A stretch of DNA of 64,000 bases from Vreelandella zhuhanensis (lineage in GTDB: Bacteria; Pseudomonadota; Gammaproteobacteria; Pseudomonadales; Halomonadaceae), in the NCBI RefSeq assembly GCF_009793355.1, contig NZ_WTKP01000005.1, positions 62,001-126,000 on the forward strand, given 5' to 3'. Below the pieces are notes generated by a model, which worked only from the letters and a program-made list of their open reading frames with translations, did no database searches and had not been told where the DNA came from. This document shows positions 1-6,942 of the stretch, piece after piece. Numbering within the stretch: position 1 is the stretch's first letter; the number at the start of each line of letters is the position of its first letter. Both the position numbers and the translations under genes were made by a program.

Positions 1-140
1 GGGGTTGCCAGGGCTGTGCCGCCGTGGATCTCACCTTGAAAGACGGGGTCGAGAAAACCCTGATGGAACGCATCCCTGAACTGGGTGGCATCCGTGATGT
101 TACCGACCACACCGACACCACGAACGCCTACTACCGTTAA
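1..140 (+). CDS. nfuA: NfuA, Fe-S cluster carrier/biogenesis protein (3' end only)
   Basis: The window opens inside this gene. The frame beginning at base 3 reads GCQGCA and then about 40 residues ending in AYYR and a TAA stop. The CxxC motif followed by a V-D-L-T-L-K-x-G-V-E-K stretch is the Nfu-domain signature, where the two cysteines hold a 4Fe-4S cluster at a dimer interface for delivery to apo-proteins. The tail matches the NfuA type of gammaproteobacteria, which has an A-type-like N-terminal domain that is not visible here. A rho-independent terminator follows directly. sufE, another Fe-S assembly gene, lies 2.5 kb downstream. Confidence 0.9.
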   Translation, partial: GCQGCAAVDLTLKDGVEKTLMERIPELGGIRDVTDHTDTTNAYYR

Positions 141-152
141 GCGTTTTATTCT

Positions 153-187
153 CAGGGCTCTGCATCGGCAGGGCCCTGTTTATTTCT
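153..187 (+). terminator. Rho-independent terminator of nfuA
   Basis: CAGGGCTCTGC (153-163) pairs with GCAGGGCCCTG (168-178), with one G-U wobble and an ATCG loop, and is followed by TTTATTT. It sits 12 bases after the nfuA stop and partly overlaps the 3' end of the convergent KfrA-like gene. Confidence 0.85.
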
Positions 188-1253
188 AAGTAAGTTTATT
201 TTCCGGGCCGTTTTCCTCGTCTGAGTTTTTCTCGCCCGTACTCTTTTCCAGAATCCTTTCCTCCATTCTAGCTTGCAAGCCTTCCAGGCTATGCCAGAGC
301 TTGGCTTCCCACCGCTCTTCAATTGCCGTCAGGCGCTTTTCTCGCGCGTCAAGTTCGCATGCCTGAGATTCCAGTTGCGTGATGAGTTGTTGGTTTTCAC
401 GCATCAGTGCACCGTGCTTTTCCTCCTGACGAGCAAGCGCCAGGCGTGCCTCACGGTGCTGAGTTTGCTCTTCGTTGATGGCCACTTGTTGCTGAGCCTG
501 TTGTTGAGATAGGACTGCCTGCAAGGAAGACGCTCGCTTTTCAAGCTGCTGGTAGCGGGCCTGGAAGCTTTTTTGTGCGCTGAGCTGTTCCTGGCGTGTG
601 GTATCCAGCAAGCCCATCAATCGCGCTTCCGCCGCTTCATGGCGTTTTTCCTCCTGCTCCAGGCGTTGCTGGTATTCCTGCTGTTGCACCGTTTGAATCT
701 GGTGGTGTTGCTCCGCCTGGTATTCAAGTTTCTGGAGTGCTTCGTCTCGTTGCTGGGCAAGGGCGGCGAGTTTGCGTTTATCCGCCTCCGCTTCGGTTTG
801 TTCCTGGCGACGCTGGGTTTCACTTTGCGCAAGTTCGCTACTCAGCGCTTCAAGGCGCTGTTCGGTATGGCGCAGATGTTCCACCAAGGCGCGCTCGCGC
901 TGTTCAGCGTCGGCTGCTTGTCGGCTAGCTTCCTGCGCCTGTCGTTGGGCCTTTTCCACTTGCTGATTGGCATCTTGCCGATAGTGGGCAAGGGTGTCAT
1001 TGGCCGTCTGCTGTGCTTCGCGCCACATCCCCGTGGCCAGCTCCACAATGACCTCTGGCACGCCCTTGGGCGGCGGCACATCACGATTCAGTTCTCGCTC
1101 GCTGCGCCAGTGGCGTAAATGCTCGCTGATAGTGGTGAAACTGCCGGTGCCCAACACTTCGCGGATGCGCTGCACGCTTGGGGTGTCACCGCGTACAAGC
1201 AGGGTATCGATGGCTTCTTGTACATCGGGATATTGAATGCCGTTGCGTGCCAT
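186..1253 (-). CDS. KfrA-like DNA-binding coiled-coil protein
   Basis: This is a protein of about 355 residues. The first ~90 residues (MARNGIQYPDVQEAID, then a T-P-S-V-Q-R-I-R segment and G-T-G-S-F-T-T-I) match the KfrA N-terminal helix-turn-helix domain. The rest, from about residue 95, is a long Q/E/A/R-rich coiled coil. Plasmid KfrA proteins bind their own promoter and form filamentous, segregation-related structures; here the gene is chromosomal. I chose the ATG at 1253 because AAGGAG lies nine bases upstream and the protein then begins like KfrA; an ORF extension to 1322 has no such support. It diverges from a tyrosine recombinase gene across a region with a strong inverted repeat, which suggests autoregulation. 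The link to the recombinase is an inference. Confidence 0.8.
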   Translation of the reverse strand: MARNGIQYPDVQEAIDTLLVRGDTPSVQRIREVLGTGSFTTISEHLRHWRSERELNRDVPPPKGVPEVIVELATGMWREAQQTANDTLAHYRQDANQQVEKAQRQAQEASRQAADAEQRERALVEHLRHTEQRLEALSSELAQSETQRRQEQTEAEADKRKLAALAQQRDEALQKLEYQAEQHHQIQTVQQQEYQQRLEQEEKRHEAAEARLMGLLDTTRQEQLSAQKSFQARYQQLEKRASSLQAVLSQQQAQQQVAINEEQTQHREARLALARQEEKHGALMRENQQLITQLESQACELDAREKRLTAIEERWEAKLWHSLEGLQARMEERILEKSTGEKNSDEENGPENKLT

Positions 1254-1323
1254 GCGGCGGAGCTCCTTGGTTAATCCTGAGATGAAGAAGGCTATTTTCG
1301 GGCTTTTGCTGGAAATAGGCAAT

Positions 1324-1349
1324 AATTACGTAAAACGTAATACGTAATT
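1324..1349. promoter_or_regulatory. 26-bp inverted repeat, candidate operator of the KfrA-like/recombinase pair
   Basis: AATTACGTA (1324-1332) and its exact reverse complement TACGTAATT (1341-1349) flank an 8-bp spacer that itself contains another ACGTAA. The element lies between the two divergent genes, 70 bp upstream of the KfrA-like ATG. Plasmid KfrA proteins bind inverted repeats in their promoters, so this is a reasonable operator candidate. I could not assign -35/-10 boxes with confidence. Confidence 0.6.
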
Positions 1350-1428
1350 TTATTTATCAAATGACTAATAAATTCAAGATTACCCGCCTTATCTTGAGTT
1401 TCTAGCCACTACAGGCCAAACTAGGCAA

Positions 1429-1440
1429 GTTGAATTCAAC
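1429..1440. repeat. 12-bp perfect palindrome ahead of the recombinase
   Basis: GTTGAATTCAAC is its own reverse complement. It overlaps the possible TTG start (1430) of the recombinase and ends 10 bp before the ATG at 1451. It may be a second operator or only a chance palindrome. Confidence 0.35.
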
Positions 1441-1450
1441 GAGTGCTGTC

Positions 1451-2602
1451 ATGGCTGAATTTCCCTTGGTATTACCTGAGTTTCCGCAACCAGCGTCCCG
1501 ACCGTCGGCACTGTCCGCGTTGCCGAGTCAGCCGTCTAACCTGCATATCCGCGCGGCCAGTGATACCGAGGCGGTGATGCAATGGCTGGAAGAATACCGC
1601 GCCAGCCCGCAGACCCTGCGCAGTTATCGGCGTGAAGCGGAGCGCTTGCTGTTGTGGCTACATGCCCAGAAGATGGTGCTTGCGGACATGAATCGAGAGG
1701 TCTTGTCGCACTTCGAAGGGTTTCTCAGCGACCCTCAGCCCCGCTCGCAATGGGTGGGGCCTTCAAGGCCACGCCCGCACTCCGAATGGCGGCCTTTTCG
1801 AGGTTCGCTGGGGGCGGCCAGCCGACGCCAGAGCCTGGTTATTCTGCAGGGTCTGTTCAGCTGGCTGGTGGAAGCAGGGTGGTTGGCTCACAATCCCTTT
1901 CGCTTGATGCGCGACAAAGCACGCCGCCTGAACAATCAGGCGCCCGGTATCGAGCGCTACCTGGAGCGCGAGCTGTGGCAATGGTTGTGGCAATGGCTGA
2001 ATGAGCCTTTGTTAGAGCAGGCGACGCCGCGCGAACGCTACCAACAAGCTCGACGGGTATTTCTGTTCGGCTTTGCCTACCTGCTTGCCCCGCGTATAAG
2101 CGAAATGGCCAACGCTCGCATGCAGGATTTCCAGCGAACAGAAGGGCGCTGGTGGTGGCACGTGGTTGGAAAGGGGGCTAAGACCGCCCGCATTCCTGTG
2201 CCGGATGACATGCTGTACTTCTTGAAGCATTGGCGCGCAGCACTCGGCTTGGCGCCGTTCCCCGAGCACGACGATGACACACCGCTGTTGCGCGCCTTGG
2301 ATGGAAGGCGTGAGGTGGGGGAAAATCAGCTTTATCGTGTGATTCGAGCCACCTTTCAACAGGCGGCCCAGGCGCTTGAAGATGTCGAGGGTGAGCGTCG
2401 CCATATAGAGGCATTAAGGCGGGCGACTCCCCATTGGTTGCGCCACACCGCTATCACCCATCAGGCTCAGTCGGGAGTGGAACTTCGCTACCTGGCGGAA
2501 AGCGCGCGTCATTCGCGCCTGGATACCACGGCGCGCTATCTGCATACCGAGGATGAGGAATGGCACCGTCAATTGACCAGCCATACTTTGTCCCATCAGT
2601 AA
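1451..2602 (+). CDS. Tyrosine recombinase/integrase family protein
   Basis: This site-specific recombinase has about 383 residues from the ATG at 1451. A TTG start at 1430, seven codons earlier, is also possible; neither has a strong ribosome binding site. Counting from the TTG form, the N-terminal SAM-like DNA-binding domain spans about residues 43-165 and the catalytic domain follows. The catalytic set is complete: R222 (APRISE), K248 (GKGAK), H335-R338 (HWLRH), H361 (RHSRLDTT) and the nucleophile Y370 (ARYLH). No excisionase, phage gene, tRNA or att-like repeat lies nearby, so it does not look like the integrase of an island in this window. It is divergent from the KfrA-like gene and probably co-regulated with it. 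Target site and role are unknown. Confidence 0.85.
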   Translation: MAEFPLVLPEFPQPASRPSALSALPSQPSNLHIRAASDTEAVMQWLEEYRASPQTLRSYRREAERLLLWLHAQKMVLADMNREVLSHFEGFLSDPQPRSQWVGPSRPRPHSEWRPFRGSLGAASRRQSLVILQGLFSWLVEAGWLAHNPFRLMRDKARRLNNQAPGIERYLERELWQWLWQWLNEPLLEQATPRERYQQARRVFLFGFAYLLAPRISEMANARMQDFQRTEGRWWWHVVGKGAKTARIPVPDDMLYFLKHWRAALGLAPFPEHDDDTPLLRALDGRREVGENQLYRVIRATFQQAAQALEDVEGERRHIEALRRATPHWLRHTAITHQAQSGVELRYLAESARHSRLDTTARYLHTEDEEWHRQLTSHTLSHQ

Positions 2603-2659
2603 AGTCTCGTGAGTAGGGTCTTGTGAGCAGGGAGGACAGACGTGACGGGGTGCAAAAGG

Positions 2660-2665
2660 TATAAT
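2660..2665 (+). promoter_or_regulatory. Likely -10 box of the sufE promoter
   Basis: A perfect TATAAT lies 26 bp before the sufE start, with AGGAGG directly ahead of the ATG. Upstream GACAGA (2635-2640) is a poor -35 at non-ideal spacing, so the promoter call rests mostly on the -10. Confidence 0.45.
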
Positions 2666-2690
2666 AGAGGCAGTTTATTGAGGAGGTATC

Positions 2691-3110
2691 ATGAGCGCAG
2701 AGTTAACCGCCGAACAGGCCCAGCAAGAGCTGGTGGAAGAATTCGAGATGTTCGATAACTGGATGGATCGTTATCAGTACATCATTGATATGGGCAAGCA
2801 ATTACCGGATTTCCCCGACACTTGGAAAACCGACGAGCATAAAATCAAGGGCTGCCAATCCAATGTCTGGATGCATCACGAGGTCGAGGGCGAGCGTTTG
2901 CATTTCGAGGCGACCTCCGATGCGGCGATTGTGTCCGGCTTGATTGCCGTACTGCTGCGCATTTACAACGATCGCCCAGCGGAAGAGATCCGTAATACCG
3001 AGCCGCATTTTCTCGCTGATCTAGGGCTGGACAACCACCTGTCACCGACGCGTAGCAACGGCCTGCATGCCATGTTGCAGCGGATCTTTCAGGTAGCGGG
3101 CAAGCAGTAA
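2691..3110 (+). CDS. sufE: SufE family cysteine desulfuration protein
   Basis: This 139-residue protein has the SufE fold along its whole length. The sulfur-accepting cysteine is C55 in IKGCQSNVW. SufE takes persulfide sulfur from a SufS/CsdA-type cysteine desulfurase and passes it to the Fe-S scaffold in the cytoplasm. The start has a strong AGGAGG Shine-Dalgarno. It stands alone rather than in a suf operon, so it could be CsdE; sequence alone does not separate the two. It faces yidD, whose 3' end is 17 bp away. Confidence 0.85.
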   Translation: MSAELTAEQAQQELVEEFEMFDNWMDRYQYIIDMGKQLPDFPDTWKTDEHKIKGCQSNVWMHHEVEGERLHFEATSDAAIVSGLIAVLLRIYNDRPAEEIRNTEPHFLADLGLDNHLSPTRSNGLHAMLQRIFQVAGKQ

Positions 3111-3127
3111 TCTGACACGATATCGGC

Positions 3128-3439
3128 TCAAGGCGAACATTCCGGGTCTTCTCGACAAAGAACTTCACTGGGGCCGCCGGGTACCGGATCCATGCCACCC
3201 GAATGAGCAGGGTTGCACTTGACGATCCGCTTGGTGGCCAGCCACGCGCCTTTCAGCGGCCCATGAACCTGGATCGCTTCCACCGCGTAGTTAGAACAGC
3301 TCGGCCAGAAGCGACAACGTGGACCCAGCAGGGGGCTGATTACATACTGGTAGACCTTGAGCAGCGCAATCATAATCCCGCTTGCCAGGCGAGCCAGAAA
3401 ATGCGCTACCACATGAATCCAGCGTGACAGACAAAACAT
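3128..3439 (-). CDS. yidD: YidD, membrane protein insertion efficiency factor
   Basis: This 103-residue protein carries the YidD core: an N-terminal amphipathic/hydrophobic helix, then [20 protein letters not shown] and [14 protein letters not shown], with the conserved cysteines and P-S-C-S. YidD helps YidC/Sec insert inner-membrane proteins and is membrane-peripheral. Its start ATG (3439-3437) shares one base with the hisI stop (TGATG), so translation is probably coupled; an upstream extension inside hisI is not needed. YidD normally sits in rpmH-rnpA-yidD-yidC, so its place at the end of zur-hisI is unusual. Whether a second copy exists elsewhere cannot be seen. Confidence 0.88.
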   Translation of the reverse strand: MFCLSRWIHVVAHFLARLASGIMIALLKVYQYVISPLLGPRCRFWPSCSNYAVEAIQVHGPLKGAWLATKRIVKCNPAHSGGMDPVPGGPSEVLCREDPECSP

Positions 3440-3906
3440 CAGCGCCCCTTGGCGTACAGCTCGGCCGGGGCGATCAACGGCGTGCTGGTGATGCGCGCAC
3501 GCTGCGATCCTGGCTCCAGCGCCACATAAAAACAACTGCGCCGACCGCTATGACAGGCCGGCCCAGTTTGTTCTACCTGGAGCAACAGGGTGTCGCCGTC
3601 ACAATCCAGGGCGGCACTTTTCAAATGTTGTTGCTGTCCTGAGGACTCTCCCTTGCGCCACAATTTACCTCGTGAACGCGAGTAGTAGCACACCCGCCCG
3701 GTATGCAAGGTTTCCTTGAGCGCTTCCTGATTCATCCAGGCCATCATCAGCACTTCGCCGCTGTCATGCTGTTGGGCAATGGCCGGCAATAGGCCGTCGG
3801 CATTGAAGCGCACTGCATCGAGCAGCTCGGTCAATGCCAGTTGGTGGCCTTGTTCAGCACCTTCCAATTGCTTGAATAGGTTTTGGGAGTCATTAGTTTG
3901 GCTCAT
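3439..3906 (-). CDS. hisI: Phosphoribosyl-AMP cyclohydrolase (HisI), Zur-linked copy
   Basis: This protein of about 155 residues catalyses ring opening of phosphoribosyl-AMP, the third step of histidine synthesis. The metal sites are intact: D101-C102-D103-G-D105 (Mg aspartates plus the first Zn cysteine), C118 and C125 in [12 protein letters not shown], giving C-x15-C-x6-C. The ATG at 3906 overlaps the zur stop as ATGA, which decides the start over an ORF extension. There is no hisE next to it; the neighbours are zur and yidD. HisI is one of the zinc enzymes for which Zur-linked paralogues are known in proteobacteria, so this may be a second, low-zinc copy; that is an inference. Confidence 0.9.
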   Translation of the reverse strand: MSQTNDSQNLFKQLEGAEQGHQLALTELLDAVRFNADGLLPAIAQQHDSGEVLMMAWMNQEALKETLHTGRVCYYSRSRGKLWRKGESSGQQQHLKSAALDCDGDTLLLQVEQTGPACHSGRRSCFYVALEPGSQRARITSTPLIAPAELYAKGR

Positions 3907-4358
3907 AAAGGCTCGCTCGTGGTAGGGATGCAGGCTTCGCAAAGGCCCAGAAGCTCTATGGTTTGACGCTCCACACGAAAGCCTTGGCTTGTGGCGTGCT
4001 TACTTAGTTTTCGGGTAACGTCATCCAAGTGCAGCTCTTCGACATGGCCACAAAACCGACAGATGAGAAACTGAAAACCATGAGCATGCTCGGGGCAGGC
4101 GCAGGCCACGTAAGCATTCTGTGACTCAATGCGGTGCACAAGCCCTTGCCCGATCAGAAACTCGAGAGCGCGATATACCGTAGGCGGGCGCGCCGCAGCA
4201 TGTTCGGTGGTCAACTGGTCGAGAAGGTCATAAGCCTTGAGTCCACCGCCATTTTCGGCGATAAGCTCGAGCACACGGCGACGCATCGGGGTAAAGCGAA
4301 CCCCGCGTTCCTGACATTGGTGTTCCGCCTGCTTGAGCAGGGTTGGGGCATGCGGCAT
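3903..4358 (-). CDS. zur: Zur, zinc-responsive Fur-family repressor
   Basis: This 151-residue Fur-family protein has a winged helix at about residues 15-85, with ARPPTVYRALEFLIGQGLVHRIES closely resembling Zur rather than Fur, Zn ligands in CACPEHAHG, and structural zinc cysteine pairs C100-x2-C103 and C140-x2-C143. With zinc bound, Zur represses zinc uptake genes and zinc-sparing paralogues. Its stop overlaps the hisI start (ATGA). It begins only 31 bp after the ATP-grasp gene, so it may be partly read from the upstream operon. No znu transport genes are in the window, and I saw no clear Zur box in the 31-bp gap. Confidence 0.9.
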   Translation of the reverse strand: MPHAPTLLKQAEHQCQERGVRFTPMRRRVLELIAENGGGLKAYDLLDQLTTEHAAARPPTVYRALEFLIGQGLVHRIESQNAYVACACPEHAHGFQFLICRFCGHVEELHLDDVTRKLSKHATSQGFRVERQTIELLGLCEACIPTTSEPL

Positions 4359-4389
4359 GGGTCACTCACTCAAGAAGATAGCCCATAGT

Positions 4390-5385
4390 CTACGCGGTAG
4401 ACGTAGGCATGTCAGCGGGGAACACGAGTTCGCTATGCCGCGCAAAATGCTGCTGAGCGAACGCCACCCGAGCCGCTGGGCTCTGGTCTTCGGGTTGAGC
4501 TTCTATCATGTCCAGACGCGGCCTGAGCCCCTCACCGTTGGTCATCTGAATGGCAAGCCCGGGCCTGGCATTCAACTCAAGCAACATGGGACCATGCCGA
4601 CGGTCCAACACCATATCTGTTCCCAGGTAACCAAGCCCGGTCATTTCATAGCAGCCGGCAGCCAACAGTAGCAAGGTTTTCCAATCAGGTACTGCCAGGC
4701 TAGCTAAGTCATGCCCGGTATCGGGGTGGGCATAGCAAGGGCGGTCGAATTGCACGCCACGAAGCGCGGTACCCGTCGCAATATCCAACCCCACACCCAC
4801 TGCGCCCTGATGCAGGTTCGCCTTGCCATCCGAGGCGGCGGTGGACAGGCGCATCATGGCCATTACCGGGTAACCTTTGAAGATGATCACCCTTATATCG
4901 GGCACACCTTCATAGGTGTAAGCCATAAGACTTTCATCGAAATGAATCAAGTTTTCGATCATGGCCACATCCGGCGACCCCCCCAGAGAGTAAAGCCCCG
5001 ACAGGATATTGGATACATGCCGTTCGATATCGGTCAGGTTCAGTGCAGCCCCGCTGGGTTTGACATAGGCCCCGTCCTTGCTCTGCTCAATCACTAGAAT
5101 GCCTTTGCCGCCGCTCCCCTTGGCCGGCTTGATGACAAAGCCTGCATGACCGGTGAGCATGTCGAGAATATGCTTTACTCCGAACTGAGTGGTCACCGTG
5201 CCGATAAGCGCAGGACTGGTGATACCGTGCTGCTGAGCCAGCAGCTTGGTTTTTAGCTTGTCGTCTACCAAAGGGAACAGCCGGCGATTGTTGTAACGGC
5301 CGATATAGCGAATATTACGCCGGTTCATGCCGATAATACCCTTGCTTCGCAGCTTTCCAGGGGTGGTCCAGGAAAGCCACTTCAT
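4390..5385 (-). CDS. RimK-like ATP-grasp ligase (alpha-L-glutamate ligase-like)
   Basis: This 331-residue ATP-grasp protein shows GFVIKPAKGSGGKGILVIE for nucleotide binding and a C-terminal metal-binding segment LLELNARPGLAIQ. The fold joins a carboxylate to an amine through an acyl phosphate; RimK relatives add glutamate to proteins or peptides. It belongs to the group found with an inactive-transglutaminase/7TM protein and a retropepsin-like protease, a set predicted by comparative genomics to make or handle a peptide or peptide tag at the envelope. The start ATG overlaps the membrane-protein stop (ATGA) and has GAGGAG upstream. Substrate is unknown. Confidence 0.85.
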   Translation of the reverse strand: MKWLSWTTPGKLRSKGIIGMNRRNIRYIGRYNNRRLFPLVDDKLKTKLLAQQHGITSPALIGTVTTQFGVKHILDMLTGHAGFVIKPAKGSGGKGILVIEQSKDGAYVKPSGAALNLTDIERHVSNILSGLYSLGGSPDVAMIENLIHFDESLMAYTYEGVPDIRVIIFKGYPVMAMMRLSTAASDGKANLHQGAVGVGLDIATGTALRGVQFDRPCYAHPDTGHDLASLAVPDWKTLLLLAAGCYEMTGLGYLGTDMVLDRRHGPMLLELNARPGLAIQMTNGEGLRPRLDMIEAQPEDQSPAARVAFAQQHFARHSELVFPADMPTSTA

Positions 5386-6905
5386 GGACTTTTCTCCTCA
5401 TCGGTGATCGGCTGAAAGCGACGTAATTCCAGGAGCCGGTAGCCGGTGTAATTGCCCAGCAACAGAATCAGTGCCATCAAGATCAACTGCACCCCCAGGA
5501 AGTTGAACGTGATATGGCGTACCCAAGGATTATTCATGGCGAGATAGGCCAGCACGGCGGTAACCAGGCTACCCCCCCCCTGAATCAAGACTTCCTTGGG
5601 GCCTTCTTCCTCCCACAATATCGACATCCGCTCGATGGTCCAGGCGAGAATAATCATGGGAAAGAAAGTAATGGTAAGGCCGGCATTGAGTCCCAGCTTG
5701 TAAGCCACTACCGAAAATATTGAGATGATCGCAATCACGGTGATGATCACCGCCGACACTCTGGCGACCAACAATAGATTCAAATAGGAAAGGTAGTTGC
5801 GGATGACCAGGCCGACCGCCACTACCAGCAGAAAACCGATCAAGCCAGTCATCAGCGTGGTTTGAATGAACGCCAGGGCAATCAGTACCGGCATGAAGGT
5901 ACCGGACGTCTTGAAGCCGACCAGAACACGCAAGAAGACCACCATCAGGGCGCCAATCGGAATCAACAGGATGGTCTGGAATAGTGCCTGTTCTTCCAAG
6001 GGCAGGCTGTGAATCGAGAAATTCAGCAAAGTATCTTCGGAAATATGGTTACGCACCGCAGCGGAGGCGGGTTGCGAGTGGGTCATCATGGAAAAATTGA
6101 CCCGAGAATTGGTGCCACCTGCCACTTCCAATACGGCCTGACCGCCGGCCTCCCATAACAAGAGATTATCGGGTTTGCCTTGTTCGCCGCTAAGGGGATT
6201 GAACAGCGCCCATTGTTCCTCACTTTCATCAAAGACTTGAATCCACTGAGTCAAACTTTGGCGACGGCGCCCATCCTCCAACAACAAGCCACTGACTTCT
6301 CGTGCATTGACACCGGCATGGTTCAGCAAGCGAACCGTCAAGGGCACCAACTCATATTGAGTAAGCAGTAACCGGGCATTTTCGCCTTGACGCTCGCCGC
6401 CCATGTCCAGCATCAGCTCACGGGCAAATGTATAATTATCGGCGCTGCGAGACCAGGCGCGCTCGACAATATGATTGGCTGCGGTGTCATAGGGGCGCTC
6501 CCAGACAATATCGACAAGCGGGGGTGGGGGAGTGAGATCGGGCGCTTGAGAGTCCGGCGAGACCAGCATTTGTACGGAATAATACAGCTGCTGACTGCCT
6601 GCGGCATCACGAATCGACCATTCCGCGCGACGGCCGAAATCATCCGCTTTAAAAGCAAGACCATAGCCGGAGGAGGCGGTATTTTCAGTCAAGACTCGAA
6701 AACCCGCCTGGTGCGATGGCAGGGCCATGTCGACCATTACCGGTCCGTCCTGAGCATTGAAATTGACCAGTGCCTCTATTTCCCAGACTTTACGCTGCTC
6801 GCCGGGCACCCAAGGAATTTCAAATTGAACATGGCGCTGAACGCTCATGGCGATACCCGCCAGCATGAGCACGCCGACAATCAGGTAAAAAGGTAACCGT
6901 GACAT
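5382..6905 (-). CDS. Inactive transglutaminase-like protein fused to a 7TM domain
   Basis: This 507-residue membrane protein starts with one transmembrane helix (about residues 4-22), followed by an extracytoplasmic region of about 270 residues resembling a transglutaminase-like fold (WSRSADNYTFARELM, then Y-E-L-V-P-L-T-V-R-L-L-N-H-A-G-V). It ends with about seven transmembrane helices from around residue 310. I saw no clear Cys-His-Asp triad, consistent with the family name. It sits between the lipoprotein protease (37-bp gap) and the ATP-grasp ligase (ATGA overlap), so the three probably act together across the inner membrane. The coding strand contains a run of nine G (5572-5580) inside the 7TM part. 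Function is not established from sequence. Confidence 0.82.
   Translation of the reverse strand: MSRLPFYLIVGVLMLAGIAMSVQRHVQFEIPWVPGEQRKVWEIEALVNFNAQDGPVMVDMALPSHQAGFRVLTENTASSGYGLAFKADDFGRRAEWSIRDAAGSQQLYYSVQMLVSPDSQAPDLTPPPPLVDIVWERPYDTAANHIVERAWSRSADNYTFARELMLDMGGERQGENARLLLTQYELVPLTVRLLNHAGVNAREVSGLLLEDGRRRQSLTQWIQVFDESEEQWALFNPLSGEQGKPDNLLLWEAGGQAVLEVAGGTNSRVNFSMMTHSQPASAAVRNHISEDTLLNFSIHSLPLEEQALFQTILLIPIGALMVVFLRVLVGFKTSGTFMPVLIALAFIQTTLMTGLIGFLLVVAVGLVIRNYLSYLNLLLVARVSAVIITVIAIISIFSVVAYKLGLNAGLTITFFPMIILAWTIERMSILWEEEGPKEVLIQGGGSLVTAVLAYLAMNNPWVRHITFNFLGVQLILMALILLLGNYTGYRLLELRRFQPITDEEKSP
5572..5580 (-). repeat. Nine-G homopolymer inside the 7TM protein gene
   Basis: The plus strand reads nine C in a row, so the coding strand has GGGGGGGGG encoding part of Q-G-G-G-S. 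Runs of this length are prone to polymerase slippage. A one-base change would truncate the protein and break the translational coupling to the ATP-grasp gene. It could be a phase-variable switch or simply a tolerated run. Confidence 0.8.
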
Positions 6906-6942
6906 GAAAATCCTTCAGGTAAATGACGACGAGCAAGACGTC

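Noticed and set aside
573..1118. Plus-strand open frame opposite the KfrA-like gene
   Set aside because: It is Leu/Phe-rich and arises from the antisense of a coiled coil; no start signal or family features.
1451..2602. Recombinase as the integrase of a genomic island
   Set aside because: It is flanked by housekeeping genes (nfuA, sufE) with no phage genes, tRNA or terminal repeats in the window.
4359..4389. Zur box between the ATP-grasp gene and zur
   Set aside because: The 31-bp gap has no convincing GTTATA-type inverted repeat.
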